In this document: one piece after another, positions 29,366 through 38,448 of the stretch
How positions within the stretch are numbered: position 1 is the stretch's first letter
Layout of the letters: every line of letters starts with the position of its first letter
Assembly (NCBI RefSeq): GCF_900105385.1
Contig: NZ_LT629772.1
Span: 2,170,001-2,234,000, forward strand
DNA length: 64,000 nucleotides
Direction: 5' to 3'
From: Microlunatus soli
GTDB lineage: Bacteria > Actinomycetota > Actinomycetes > Propionibacteriales > Propionibacteriaceae
Made by a program: the position numbers and the translations under genes
The notes under the pieces: model-generated
What the model saw: the letters and a program-made list of their open reading frames with translations, nothing else
Database searches by the model: none
Told to the model about the DNA's origin: nothing

Positions 29366-31369
29366 ATGCAGACAGCGGGGACAACCATCGCGCTGGTCGT
29401 GGTCAACTACGGCTCCGCGGCGCTGATCGATCGCAACGTCGGCGACCTGGCCGGCGGGTCGGGCGCCGGTCATCGGATCGTCGTCGTCGACAACTATTCC
29501 GGCGAGGCCGAACGCGCGCGGGTCGACCGACTGTGTCGTCGGCACGGCTGGACGTCGGTGCTGCTGGACAGCAATACCGGCTTCGCCGGCGGCGTGAACG
29601 CTGGGCTGGTGGCCGCTCGTGGTCTGGGCGCCGACGCGTTCCTGCTGCTCAATCCGGACGCGATGATCACGGCGGAGACGATCACCGCGCTCCATGATCA
29701 GGTCCGGGCCAATCCGTTGCAGCTGGTCGCGCCACGGGTGACCCGGCCCGACGGCAGCACCTGGGCGGTGGGCTCGTCGGTCGATCTGCGGACCGGTCGG
29801 ATGCGGCGCCGTGCGGGGTTGCAGGGGTTGACCGCCGACGAGGCACCGTGGGTGAGCGGCGCCTGCCTGGCCTTCTCCCGAGAGCTGTTGGAACGGACCG
29901 GCGGGCTGCCGGAGAGTTACTTCCTCTACTGGGAGGACGTCGACTTCAGCCAACGCGTACGGCAGGTCGGCGGCAGTCTGTTGGTGCGCTCGGACCTGAC
30001 GGTCGTGCACGACGAGGGCGGCACCCAACGCGGCGCCGGCGATCGGCGACTCAGTGATCGCTACTACTACTTCAACTGTCGCAATCGGCTGCTGTTCGCG
30101 GCCCGTCAGCTGGACCGTCGCGGCGTCCTGCGGTGGATGGCGAGCACACCCCGGCAGAGCTGGCAGATCCTGCTGCGCGGCGGCCGGCGGCAACTGCTGC
30201 AGTCCCCCGCACCGTTGCTCGCCGCGATCAAGGGATCGGTTGCAGGCTTGGGAATCGCGGCCCGTTCACTGCTGCGCCGACACCGGATCGAAGATGATCA
30301 TGGACTCGACCTTGCTGCCGAACGGGTCGGAGCGACGGGCGGCGGAGCGCTGTCCGGCAGCGACAGTCCGATCACCGCGCTGATGTCGTTCCCGCAACGT
30401 CCGCCGAAGGCCAATCCCTACCGGCTGCTGCTCGAACGGGGACTCCGCAACGCTCCCGGTCTCAAGATCAAGTACTTCTCCTGGCGGACCGCATTGTTCG
30501 GCGACTACGACGTGTTCCACGTGCACTGGCCGGAGATCCTGCTGGAGGGTTCGACGCCGCTGAAGTCCGCGGTCCGGCGGGCGCTGTACCTGCTGTTCCT
30601 GGCTCGCATGCGGCGCCGCCGGATCGCGATCGTCCGGACCATGCACAACCTCGAGCTGCCCCGCGACATCGACCGGGTCGAGATCGCGCTGCTGCGGGCG
30701 ACCGAACGGCAGACCGGGCTGTGGATCCGGCTGAACACCAGCACCGAACTGCCGGCCGACCGTCCGGGCGCGACCATCCTGCACGGCCACTACCGGGACT
30801 GGTACGGAGATCATCCGCGGTCGGAGATCGTCCCCGGCCGGGCGATCTTCTACGGTCTGATCCGCCGCTACAAGGGTGTCCCCGAACTCGTCTCGGCCTT
30901 CACCGCCGGCACCGATCAACAGCTGAGTCTGCACGTGCTCGGACGGCCGTCCACCGAGGAGTTGGCCGACTCGATCCGGGCCGCCGCCGGTGATGATCAT
31001 CGAGTACAGCTCCGGCTGGGTTTCGTCGAGGACCCCGATCTGGTCGCCGAGATCACCGCCGCCGAGTTGGTCGTGCTGCCGTACCAGGAGATGCACAACT
31101 CGGCCGCGGTGCTGACCGCGCTGTCCCTGGACCGGCCGGTGCTGATCCCCGACAACGAGGTGAACCGCAAACTCGCCGCCGAGGTCGGGCCCGGCTGGAT
31201 CCACACCTACGACGGTCCGTTCAGCGCGGCCGTACTGCAGAGGGCAGTGACCGAGCTGCGGACCAGCCCGCCGAGCGGCCGCCCGGATCTGGAGCAACGG
31301 GACTGGGACCTCGGCGGCGTCCAGCATGCCGACGCCTACCGGGTCGCCCGCCGGATGGCGCGACGCTGA
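29366..31369 (+). CDS. Two-domain glycosyltransferase (GT2 fused to a GT-B-type domain)
   Basis: 667 residues. Residues ~7-300 are a GT2 (rhamnosyltransferase-like) domain: ALVVVNYGSAALID, NTGFAGGVNAG, LLLNPDAMI (DxD-like site) and the acidic ESYFLYWEDVDFSQR motif. From ~365 a second GT-B-like domain begins (YDVFHVHWPEILLEG, IVRTMHNLE, FYGLIRRYKGVPELV, YQEMHNSAAVLTALS). One chain could add two consecutive sugars to a lipid-linked glycan. It is transcribed against the core block and separates the metalloprotease from dacB, suggesting insertion into the conserved order. The ATG at 29366 has no strong ribosome-binding site. Confidence 0.85.
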   Translation: MQTAGTTIALVVVNYGSAALIDRNVGDLAGGSGAGHRIVVVDNYSGEAERARVDRLCRRHGWTSVLLDSNTGFAGGVNAGLVAARGLGADAFLLLNPDAMITAETITALHDQVRANPLQLVAPRVTRPDGSTWAVGSSVDLRTGRMRRRAGLQGLTADEAPWVSGACLAFSRELLERTGGLPESYFLYWEDVDFSQRVRQVGGSLLVRSDLTVVHDEGGTQRGAGDRRLSDRYYYFNCRNRLLFAARQLDRRGVLRWMASTPRQSWQILLRGGRRQLLQSPAPLLAAIKGSVAGLGIAARSLLRRHRIEDDHGLDLAAERVGATGGGALSGSDSPITALMSFPQRPPKANPYRLLLERGLRNAPGLKIKYFSWRTALFGDYDVFHVHWPEILLEGSTPLKSAVRRALYLLFLARMRRRRIAIVRTMHNLELPRDIDRVEIALLRATERQTGLWIRLNTSTELPADRPGATILHGHYRDWYGDHPRSEIVPGRAIFYGLIRRYKGVPELVSAFTAGTDQQLSLHVLGRPSTEELADSIRAAAGDDHRVQLRLGFVEDPDLVAEITAAELVVLPYQEMHNSAAVLTALSLDRPVLIPDNEVNRKLAAEVGPGWIHTYDGPFSAAVLQRAVTELRTSPPSGRPDLEQRDWDLGGVQHADAYRVARRMARR

Positions 31370-31851
31370 CCTTCGTACCGACTGCTCCCGCGCAGCTGAT
31401 CCCGCACCGACCGAGTCCCCGGTAGCCGCCGTGGGGCCGACTCGGAGCTCGCGGACAGCCGGCCGGCCCAGGTGAGAGCGGGTCGTTCGGGCCGAGCCCG
31501 TAGGGCCGAACGAACTTATTTGCCCAGTAAAGCTGCCACCCCGAGGCGTTGGTGACATCCTGAACGTACGGCTCTGGTGGAGCGCGCCGCCGGCTCGGGG
31601 GATTCGGGGGAACATCTGAGTAGATGTGCGCGATCCATCGGAGCCGTACACCGATTTCGACACGGATTTCGACGAAAAGATGCGAAGCCGTGCGGGAACG
31701 ATTAACCTAGCCAGTGGCTGAGGTCGTGAACCCCCGAGCTCGATCTCAGCCACCTAAACGATCGGTTGCCCCGTCGGCACCTGGGTCTCAGCCCACGTGC
31801 CGGCGGGGCATCGTCGTTCCTGGATCCGGGGCCTGTCCCACCCGGTGGCGG
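31370..31851. other. Spacer between the glycosyltransferase and dacB, with one hairpin
   Basis: Convergent spacer of about 480 bp. TCGTTCGG (31483-31490) pairs with CCGAACGA (31506-31513), followed by AACTTATTT, a plausible terminator for the glycosyltransferase. I see no coding sequence in the remainder. Confidence 0.45.
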
Positions 31852-33408
31852 TCAGCTCTTCCGACAGCCGCAGGTGGCGACGGCCGCGGACACCTTGTCC
31901 AGCCAGACGACGGCGTTCCATTCGTTCTTGGCGTTGTTGACCAGGAACGCATAGACCAGCAGTTCACCGTCGCGGGTGTAGGCGTAGCCGGCCAGCGAGT
32001 GCACCTCGCGCAACGTCCCGGTCTTGGCCCGGACCAGGCCGCGACCGGCGGCCGCATCGTCGGAGCCGAGCCGGTAGCGCAGGCTGCCCTCGACACCGGC
32101 GACCGGCAGACCGGTCAGCAGCGCGGACAGCTTCGGCCGGTCACCGGATGCGGCCAATCGGATGATCTTGACCAGGGCGTCGGCCGACACCCGGTTGCCG
32201 CGGGACAGTCCGCTGCCGTCGTCGGTGTGGGTCGTGGACACCCAGGCATGCAGTTTGCTGAGTGTGCCGCGGACCGCTGCGGTCCCGCCGGTGAAGGATC
32301 CGCCCTTCCCGGCGGCGATCCCGGCCTGCCGCAGGATCACTTCGGCGGCGTCGTTGTCGCTGGACATCAGCAGCCGCTCGACGATCCGTTCCAGGGTGAG
32401 CGAGGGGACCGTGGCGACCGCCTCGGCCTTGCTGCTCGGTCGGGTCTGCGCGATCGTTCCGACCTTGATGCCCTGCTTCTTCAGCTGGCCGGCGAAGGCC
32501 TCGGCCGCCGACTTGGCCGGTTCCGGCTGCCGCGGGCCGATGCTGCCGTACAGCCTGCCTTCGTCGACCCAGAGCGCACTGGTCGGAGTGACCACGTCGC
32601 TGTAGCCGTCCGGCCAGTGCGGATTCCAGGACGGGCCGGTGAACAGGGACGCGTCGTAGCCGAGCTGGACCGACCCGATCCCGGCCTTGCGAAGTCGTAC
32701 GGCGGTGTCGGCGGCCAATTTCTGCAGCGACGCCTGACCGACGTCGGTGGTGTCGGCGGCGTTGTCGGTCAGATACGGATCTCCGCCACCGACCAAGATG
32801 ATCTTGCCCGAACGCTTGGCCGTGCTCGGCGACGCGGACGCGCCGGCGCTGGCCTCGGCCGACGGCGAGGTGCTCCGGCGCGAAGAGGACGGGGAGGCGG
32901 CTGAGGACGAAGAGGTCGATGCCGACGGGGTCGCGATGTCGAGCGGGGTGCTGGACACCACGCTGGTGCTGAACCGGTGTTGTGGGCCGAGCAGCTCCAG
33001 CGCCGCGGCGGCGGTCAGCATCTTGTTGGTGGAGGCCGGGATCAGTGCACTGTCGGCGCCGCTGGAGTAGAGCAGCTTGCCGCTGTCCGCCGACATGACG
33101 GCGGCGCTCGCCTTGCCACCGGACTTGCCGGCGCCGGCGATCCGCTGAGCCAGCTTCTTGGCGTCGGTGGCTTCGACCGAGGACTCGGGACGGAGCACCG
33201 GCGACAGCGACGGCTCCGGTGCCGGCGGCGCGGACGGTGTCGGTGAGGCCGTGGCCGTCGGTGCAGCAGTCGCCGAGGGTACGGCCGTCCGCTGAGCAGA
33301 GCCGGCGGCGCGGCGGTCGTGCCGCAACGCCAGCAGACCGGCGGAGATCACCGCCAGCGCCACCACCACGACCGCACCGATCACCAGTGCTCGACGCTTG
33401 CCCACCAA
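31852..33408 (-). CDS. dacB: D-alanyl-D-alanine carboxypeptidase/endopeptidase (PBP4, S13 family)
   Basis: 518 residues. An N-terminal membrane anchor (about 7-28) and a Pro/Ala/Thr/Ser-rich linker lead to a penicillin-binding S13 domain with the SxxK serine Ser126 (STNK), the SxN motif (SSDN) and KTG (RAKTGTLREVHSLAG). It trims or cleaves peptidoglycan crosslinks outside the membrane. A Ser-rich low-complexity stretch (about 160-195) interrupts the domain where S13 proteins carry extra domains. It is divergent from ppa, the usual actinobacterial arrangement. Confidence 0.94.
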   Translation of the reverse strand: MVGKRRALVIGAVVVVALAVISAGLLALRHDRRAAGSAQRTAVPSATAAPTATASPTPSAPPAPEPSLSPVLRPESSVEATDAKKLAQRIAGAGKSGGKASAAVMSADSGKLLYSSGADSALIPASTNKMLTAAAALELLGPQHRFSTSVVSSTPLDIATPSASTSSSSAASPSSSRRSTSPSAEASAGASASPSTAKRSGKIILVGGGDPYLTDNAADTTDVGQASLQKLAADTAVRLRKAGIGSVQLGYDASLFTGPSWNPHWPDGYSDVVTPTSALWVDEGRLYGSIGPRQPEPAKSAAEAFAGQLKKQGIKVGTIAQTRPSSKAEAVATVPSLTLERIVERLLMSSDNDAAEVILRQAGIAAGKGGSFTGGTAAVRGTLSKLHAWVSTTHTDDGSGLSRGNRVSADALVKIIRLAASGDRPKLSALLTGLPVAGVEGSLRYRLGSDDAAAGRGLVRAKTGTLREVHSLAGYAYTRDGELLVYAFLVNNAKNEWNAVVWLDKVSAAVATCGCRKS

Positions 33409-33729
33409 CTACCCCGTTCCCTCTGTGGGCCCGTCCGATGCCCTGACCTGAGATGCCCGATCGCTGAACCGCCGATCCTGAACCGCTGCCCCGTGACCGT
33501 ACGCGGTCGACCCGATCAGCGAACGCTTCGGCGGACCAGCCGCTCCCCCGCACACCAGAACTGATGCGTGAGAGTGCTCACAGTAGCCGCCCACAGAGCC
33601 GACCTGGGTTCGTACCAGTGGCCATGGTGGCGTTACGCTCGATCCCTGCCGTCGCAGTCCTGGACAATGATCGTCGGGGTGGCGGGCGTCGGCCGAGATG
33701 TGCGCGCGCAACAGAAAGGGTCCAGATCC

Positions 33730-34275
33730 GTGACCGGATTGAATCCAGGAGCTTCACCGTCGGTACCCAGCAAGCCGTTGAGCGGTTTGACCTTCGACGT
33801 CACGGTGGAGATCCCCAAGGGCGAGAAGAACAAGTACGAGGTCGACCACGTGACCGGCCGGATCCGGCTGGACCGCACCCTGTTCACCTCGACCCAGTAT
33901 CCGGCCGACTACGGCTACATCGAGGGCACCCTCGGCCAGGACGGCGACCCACTGGACGCGTTGGTCCTGGTCTCCGAGCCGACCTTCCCCGGATGTCTGA
34001 TCGAATGCCGCGCGATCGCGATGTTCCGGATGCGGGACGAGAAGGGCGAGGACGACAAGGTGCTCTGCGTGCCGGCCGGTGACCAGCGGCGTGATCATCT
34101 GCGCGATGTGATCGACGTCCGGAAGTATCAGCTGCTGGAGATCGAGCACTTCTTCCGGGTCTACAAGGACCTGGAGCCCGGCAAGTCCGTCGAGGGCGCC
34201 AGCTGGGTCGGCGTCGAGGATGCCGAGGCCGAGGTCCGGGCCAGCTTCGAGCGGATCAAGACCGAAGGCCACTGA
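33730..34275 (+). CDS. ppa: Inorganic pyrophosphatase (family I)
   Basis: 181 residues from GTG 33730, after AAAGGG. It hydrolyses pyrophosphate in the cytosol. Signatures: [37 protein letters not shown] (including the DGDPLD metal site) and [24 protein letters not shown]. The frame is open back to 33568, but the upstream part is not conserved. Family members normally start close to the [14 protein letters not shown] segment, so about 15 residues are extra; the TTG at 33778 is an alternative. A repeat-D hairpin follows 13 bp after the stop. Confidence 0.96.
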   Translation: MTGLNPGASPSVPSKPLSGLTFDVTVEIPKGEKNKYEVDHVTGRIRLDRTLFTSTQYPADYGYIEGTLGQDGDPLDALVLVSEPTFPGCLIECRAIAMFRMRDEKGEDDKVLCVPAGDQRRDHLRDVIDVRKYQLLEIEHFFRVYKDLEPGKSVEGASWVGVEDAEAEVRASFERIKTEGH

Positions 34276-34288
34276 TTCCCCGCCCAAG

Positions 34289-34311
34289 GGTCCTGAGCCT
34301 GTCGACGGACC
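34289..34311 (+). repeat. Dispersed stem-loop repeat D, copy after ppa
   Basis: GGTCC (34289-34293), a 13-nt loop TGAGCCTGTCGAC and GGACC (34307-34311), 13 bp past the ppa stop. The stem bases covary with the copy at 35380. Confidence 0.75.
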
Positions 34312-34333
34312 GCCGTTCCGAGCCGGACCACAC

Positions 34334-35374
34334 ATGTCGCGCTATCTGATCTTGGTCACCCCGGCCGCCAACCGGGTGTTCGCCGGCCAGGCGGCCGAGC
34401 TGACCGCCGCCGAACTGGAGGCGTGCGCCGGCGAGTTGCCGATCTCCGATGTCGGGACCAGCACCGTGGCCGGGATCGACTACGTCGGCTTCGACCTGCC
34501 GGGACCGGCCCCCGCCGATCAGAGAACCGGTGTTGATCAGGCGGGGGACGCTGATCTTGGTCGGGTGATCGGCGGGCTGTCCTCGGCGTACGCGTTGTTC
34601 GAGCTCGACGATGATCGACTTCGTCCGGTCCGACTGATCGACGACGACCGGTTTGCCGACGACCTGGTGACCATCCCGAAGTATCAGGGCAAGACCAACG
34701 AGCAGTTCACCCGGCTGCTGACCAACGTCACCGCGGCGGCGGCCGATCGGCCGGCGGGGCGGCTCAGTCTGCTCGACCCGTTGTGCGGGCGCGGCACCAC
34801 GTTGAGCGTCGGTTTGATGCTCGGCTACGACGTCGCCGGGGTGGAGGCCGACACCAAGTCGGTGGAGGCGTACACGGCCTTCCTGAAGACCTATCTGCGG
34901 CGCAAGCGGATCAAGCACAAGGCCGAGCTGCAACCCGTACGACGGGAGGGTCGTAGCCTGGGCAAGCGGCTGGTCGCCGATATCGCCGCCGAGGGTTGCG
35001 GCCCGAGCCAGCAGTTGACCGTCTTCACCGGCGACACCCGCCAGTCTGCCGCGCTCTTCGGCAAGCGCACGTTTGATCTTGTGGTGACCGATGCGCCGTA
35101 CGGAGTGGCGCACGAGAGCGGTGGCCGTGGAGCCAAGGGTGCGTCGGCGGGGCTGCTCGGTGAGGCGATCGGCGTCTGGGCCGGTCAACTCCGGGCCGGC
35201 GGCGCGCTCGGGATCAGCTGGAACACCTACCGGCTGACCCGCGAGGAGCTCGCCGAGATCATGATCAACTCAGGGCTGCAGCCGATCATGGACGGCCCGT
35301 ATGCCCGTTTTGCCCATCGGGTCGACTCCTCGATCAACCGCGACATCATGGTCGCCCGGCGCCCCCGCAGCTGA
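34334..35374 (+). CDS. TRM11-like SAM-dependent RNA methyltransferase
   Basis: 346 residues. The C-terminal half is a methyltransferase domain with motif I LLDPLCGRGTTLSVGLMLGYD and motif IV VVTDAPYGV, the (D/N)PPY-like signature of TRM11/TrmN/RlmKL enzymes that methylate guanine N2 in RNA. The Pro-Pro of the motif is Ala-Pro here. The N-terminal ~150 residues resemble the ferredoxin-like/THUMP-like part but without clear THUMP motifs. The RNA target is unpredictable. ATG 34334 has no good ribosome-binding site. It follows ppa by 58 bp and is itself followed by a repeat-D hairpin. Confidence 0.78.
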   Translation: MSRYLILVTPAANRVFAGQAAELTAAELEACAGELPISDVGTSTVAGIDYVGFDLPGPAPADQRTGVDQAGDADLGRVIGGLSSAYALFELDDDRLRPVRLIDDDRFADDLVTIPKYQGKTNEQFTRLLTNVTAAAADRPAGRLSLLDPLCGRGTTLSVGLMLGYDVAGVEADTKSVEAYTAFLKTYLRRKRIKHKAELQPVRREGRSLGKRLVADIAAEGCGPSQQLTVFTGDTRQSAALFGKRTFDLVVTDAPYGVAHESGGRGAKGASAGLLGEAIGVWAGQLRAGGALGISWNTYRLTREELAEIMINSGLQPIMDGPYARFAHRVDSSINRDIMVARRPRS

Positions 35375-35379
35375 TTCTG

Positions 35380-35401
35380 GGCCCTGGGCTGTCGAAGGGC
35401 C
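35380..35401 (+). repeat. Dispersed stem-loop repeat D, copy after the TRM11-like gene
   Basis: GGCCC (35380-35384), a 12-nt loop TGGGCTGTCGAA and GGGCC (35397-35401), 5 bp past the stop codon. Compared with 34289-34311 the stem changed T-A to C-G on both sides. Confidence 0.75.
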
Positions 35402-35420
35402 GATGGCCAACCCCGAACGA

Positions 35421-35816
35421 TCACCGCCGATCCGCAGCGATCAGCGGCATCGACGGCCGCCGGGCCGCGATCATGAACAGCACTCCCCCGAGTACGAACC
35501 ACGGCTCGACCCACAGCGTCGGATCGGCCGAATAGCTGCCGGTGATCAGCTGCTGGACCAGCAGACCGATACCGATCAGCCCGCGGACCAGCGGCACCGC
35601 TCCGACCACGATCAACATCCACCGACGACCCCAGAGCGCGACCGCCACCCCGATCAGGCAGCCCGCCGCGACCGCGACGTCGTAGGCCAGGAACCATCCC
35701 CGCATCGGCGGTGTCGCGCCGAGCCCGATCGGCACGCCGGCCGCCCAGATGACGTGCAGCGCGGCGAAGACGAGTGCCCAGCCCGCCGCGATGATCCGGA
35801 TCGGGGAGAAGTTCAT
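35421..35816 (-). CDS. Four-helix membrane protein (DUF3995-like)
   Basis: 131 residues with four hydrophobic helices (about 8-28, 44-63, 68-90 and 105-122) and a short basic C-terminus. ALHVIWAAGVPIG in the first helix-loop resembles the DUF3995 signature, which is why I name that family; confidence in the family is moderate. The start at ATG 35816 places the first helix at the N-terminus; the frame runs open to 36122 without similarity. Divergent from the next gene, which encodes a comparable small membrane protein. Confidence 0.62.
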   Translation of the reverse strand: MNFSPIRIIAAGWALVFAALHVIWAAGVPIGLGATPPMRGWFLAYDVAVAAGCLIGVAVALWGRRWMLIVVGAVPLVRGLIGIGLLVQQLITGSYSADPTLWVEPWFVLGGVLFMIAARRPSMPLIAADRR

Positions 35817-36031
35817 ACCCGTGACGCTATTCGCGCCGAGCCGGTCGGAGTATCGGCAAGATCCCCTATCGAATCCCCGATATGCCCCTTCCGGCGGCCT
35901 GCGGCGGCGAGAATGGTGCGGCGGCCCTCGGGCTGCGCCACCCTCTCGGTCGGCCGGCTGCCCCCGAGTCGGGGCCCGGCCCCCTCGACCGGGGGATGTG
36001 GCGGGCCGGTGTCGCGCTGTGGAATGGCCGC

Positions 36032-36546
36032 ATGACCAGAGTGAGCAGCGCAGAGCGGGCCGTGCGATCCGCGGGCACCGCGGTAGCACGATCGGCACGC
36101 CCAGCAACCGTTGGCGATGCACCGGGCGTCGGACGGTTCCGGATCGCCGGAATCGCCGGCTTCCTGCTCGGCGGTGGCTATGCGGTCTTGGTGCGGTTCT
36201 ACCAGGCTGCCGGTGGCTCGATCGGGCCGTCGCCGTGGGACACGGCGCCGGCGGTGGGCTGGCGAAGATGCTGGAGGCGTTCGGGTTCGGCAGCGCTTCG
36301 ATCCACGACGGGGCCCGGCCCGAAACGCTGGCCAGTCTGCGCTGGGAGTTGGCCTTCTACGAGCCGTGGTTCCTGGCGTTCGGGATCTGCATGGCCGTCT
36401 CCGCCATCGGATACCTGCACGAGGCAGGGCTGTCGGCGTCGACCGTCCGGCGCGTCTCGATCGTCCTGACGATCACCGCGGTGCTGTCGGCGGTCACGGT
36501 CCTGCTGGCCATGATGCTGCACTGGAATCTGGACGTCGGACTGTAG
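36032..36546 (+). pseudogene. Small membrane protein interrupted by a frameshift
   Basis: From ATG 36032 one frame encodes VGRFRIAGIAGFLLGGGYAVLVRFYQAAGGSIGPSPWDTAPAVG; near 36250-36260 (GCGGTGGGCTGG) the coding sense moves to another frame, continuing LAKMLEAFGFGSASIHDGARPETL and two more hydrophobic helices up to 36546. Read together the product would be about 170 residues with three to four transmembrane helices, similar in plan to the neighbouring 35421-35816 gene. Each half alone is too short and ends abruptly. A real mutation or a sequence error cannot be told apart. I recognise no named family. Confidence 0.5.
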
Positions 36547-36582
36547 GTCTCGGCACTGTGCCTGCCGACACCGTCGCGATGA

Positions 36583-37506
36583 TCATGATCGGCCCGCTGT
36601 TTCGGGACGTTCGGCCAGCCAGTCCTCCAGGCCGGCAACCCGTTCGGGATGGCGTCGGCTGCGGGCCAGGAAGCCGGCGCCGTGCTGCGGCATCGGGTCC
36701 TGGTCGGTCGGCTGGTAGCGCAGGTCGACACTCCACCGGACGTGATCGGAGTCGTTCGGTGTCGAGCTGTGCACCAGCCGGTCGTTGAACAGGATCGCTG
36801 TCCCGGCCCGGACCGGGAGCGCGACCGGCTCTCGTGCGACCGAGCCGAGCTCGGCGACGTCGACCTCCAGGAAGCCGGTGCCGCTGTAGTTCTCCTGGTG
36901 ATACCCGAGCACCCGCTGCCGCTGAGTCCGGGGATAGACGTGCAGGCAGCCGTTCTCCAGGGTGGCATCGACGAAGGAGATCCAGACGGTGATCACCGGG
37001 TTGGAGTTGGCGTCCGGCCAGTAGGACTTGTCCTGATGCCACGGTACGGCGCCGGCCGCGATCTTCGGCACCTTGGGGCGGACGTTGTAGACCGGATTGG
37101 AGAAGATCTCCGGACCGATCAGGCTCTCCACGGCGTCCAAGATCGTCGGGTTGCTCATCAGCGTGTAGTAGCCGGCGATCCGGTCCCGCCAGCTCCGGCC
37201 GTGTTCCAGGAAATGCTCCGGCTCGAGCCCCTCGAAGAGCCGCGCCAGCCGATACGGGAAGGCGACCTCGGTCAGCGGGTCGTCGATCAGCCCGGCCGCC
37301 AGCAGGTCGGCCGCGACCCGGTCCACCTTCTCGGTGAGCGCCGCACGGACGGGTGCCATCTGCTGCTCCGACAGCAGGTCGGGTAGCACCAGGTAGCCCT
37401 CGGTGTCGTACTGCCGGACCTGTTCCTCGCTGAGCGATCCCTGGTTTCCGGCGCGCATCCGGGCGTTACCCGACAGATCATCCTGGCGCTTGATGGCAGC
37501 TCTCAT
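36583..37506 (-). CDS. Phytanoyl-CoA dioxygenase (PhyH) family oxygenase
   Basis: 307 residues. Fe(II)/2-oxoglutarate oxygenase of the PhyH family: the metal HxD motif His157-Gln-Asp159 in VPWHQDKSYWP, the distal His in FNDRLVHSSTPNDSDHVRWSVDLRY and the 2-OG-binding Arg after it. Members hydroxylate lipids, amino acids or natural products. The ATG at 37506 lies within ATGACAAGTCAT, a near-palindrome in the 72-bp region shared with the divergent AraC regulator, which probably controls it. Substrate unknown. Confidence 0.87.
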   Translation of the reverse strand: MRAAIKRQDDLSGNARMRAGNQGSLSEEQVRQYDTEGYLVLPDLLSEQQMAPVRAALTEKVDRVAADLLAAGLIDDPLTEVAFPYRLARLFEGLEPEHFLEHGRSWRDRIAGYYTLMSNPTILDAVESLIGPEIFSNPVYNVRPKVPKIAAGAVPWHQDKSYWPDANSNPVITVWISFVDATLENGCLHVYPRTQRQRVLGYHQENYSGTGFLEVDVAELGSVAREPVALPVRAGTAILFNDRLVHSSTPNDSDHVRWSVDLRYQPTDQDPMPQHGAGFLARSRRHPERVAGLEDWLAERPETAGRS

Positions 37507-37566
37507 GACAAGTCATCGTAGGAATCCGGGGCGCTGCTGTCGTGGTGCCGACGGATCGTGTAGTGG

Positions 37567-37573
37567 TAATAAT
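37567..37573 (+). promoter_or_regulatory. -10 element of the AraC regulator (leaderless)
   Basis: TAATAAT ends 5 nt before ATG 37579, so transcription would start at the ATG. It lies in the 72-bp divergent region shared with the PhyH gene. Confidence 0.4.
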
Positions 37574-37578
37574 CGCGC

Positions 37579-38394
37579 ATGGCTGATTCCGCGGGTGAGC
37601 AGACGATCACGCTGCCGCTGCAGCATCCACCGCAGGTGATCAACGCCGGCTTCGGTCTGCACGGGGTCCGTGATCGGGTCGAGCGCTGGTTGCTGCCCGA
37701 GCTGTGGGCGTTGCACCTGTACGACTGGAACGGCGAACTGCTGATCGGCGATGTCTGGCATCGGATCCGGCCCGGCGATCTCAGCATCGTGCCCGCGGGG
37801 ACACCGCTGGAGTATCGATACGCCGGCCCGTCACAACACATCTACGCCCATTTCCGGCAGCAGCCGCGATCGGCCGGACGCAGGGTGCCGACGGTCCAGG
37901 AGCTCGGTCACGACGCGGCCGAGCTGCGAGCCCGGCTGAGTCGGATCGTCGCGATCTCCGACGAGGGGCATCGGTCGGCCGAGCTGTGGTCGGTGTTGTG
38001 GACCGTTGCCACCCGCACACCGGCGGCGGCGCAGGCCGATCACCCGGCGGTGAGTGCTGCCGTGGACCACATCGACCGCAATCTGGCCGGCCCGCTGCGG
38101 GTCACCGAGGTCGCACGCGTTGCCGCGATCTCACCGAGTCAGCTGAATCGGCTGTTCAACGCCCGCTATCGGACGAGCGTCAACGGCTACATCCAGGACC
38201 GGAGGCTCCGCGAGGCCAACCACCTGCTGCGGGACACCACACAGCCGATCAGCTCGATTGCGGCCAGTGTCGGCATCGCCGACCTGCAGGCCTTCAACAA
38301 GTTCTGCCGGACCCACTTCGGCGAAGCGCCGAGCAAGCTGCGAGCAGCAGTACGCGACCGGTCCGGGCTCGCCGAACCTGGCGACACCGCCTAA
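37579..38394 (+). CDS. AraC-family transcriptional regulator
   Basis: 271 residues. An N-terminal cupin-like sensor (WALHLYDWNGELLIGDVWHRIRPGDLSIVPAG, about 44-75) is followed by two C-terminal helix-turn-helix motifs: LRVTEVARVAAISPSQLNRLFN and QPISSIAASVGIADLQAFNKFCRTHFG. Such proteins usually activate a neighbouring catabolic operon upon ligand binding. The divergent PhyH oxygenase with only 72 bp between the starts is the obvious target. Confidence 0.9.
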   Translation: MADSAGEQTITLPLQHPPQVINAGFGLHGVRDRVERWLLPELWALHLYDWNGELLIGDVWHRIRPGDLSIVPAGTPLEYRYAGPSQHIYAHFRQQPRSAGRRVPTVQELGHDAAELRARLSRIVAISDEGHRSAELWSVLWTVATRTPAAAQADHPAVSAAVDHIDRNLAGPLRVTEVARVAAISPSQLNRLFNARYRTSVNGYIQDRRLREANHLLRDTTQPISSIAASVGIADLQAFNKFCRTHFGEAPSKLRAAVRDRSGLAEPGDTA

Positions 38395-38448
38395 CGACTC
38401 ACTCACGCGGAGCCGGTTGCACGCCGGTCATGATCAACGCCGTGATGA

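Noticed and set aside
31714-32904. 396-codon plus-strand frame across the dacB gene
   Set aside because: Shadow of dacB with no domain; dacB has all three penicillin-binding motifs on the other strand.
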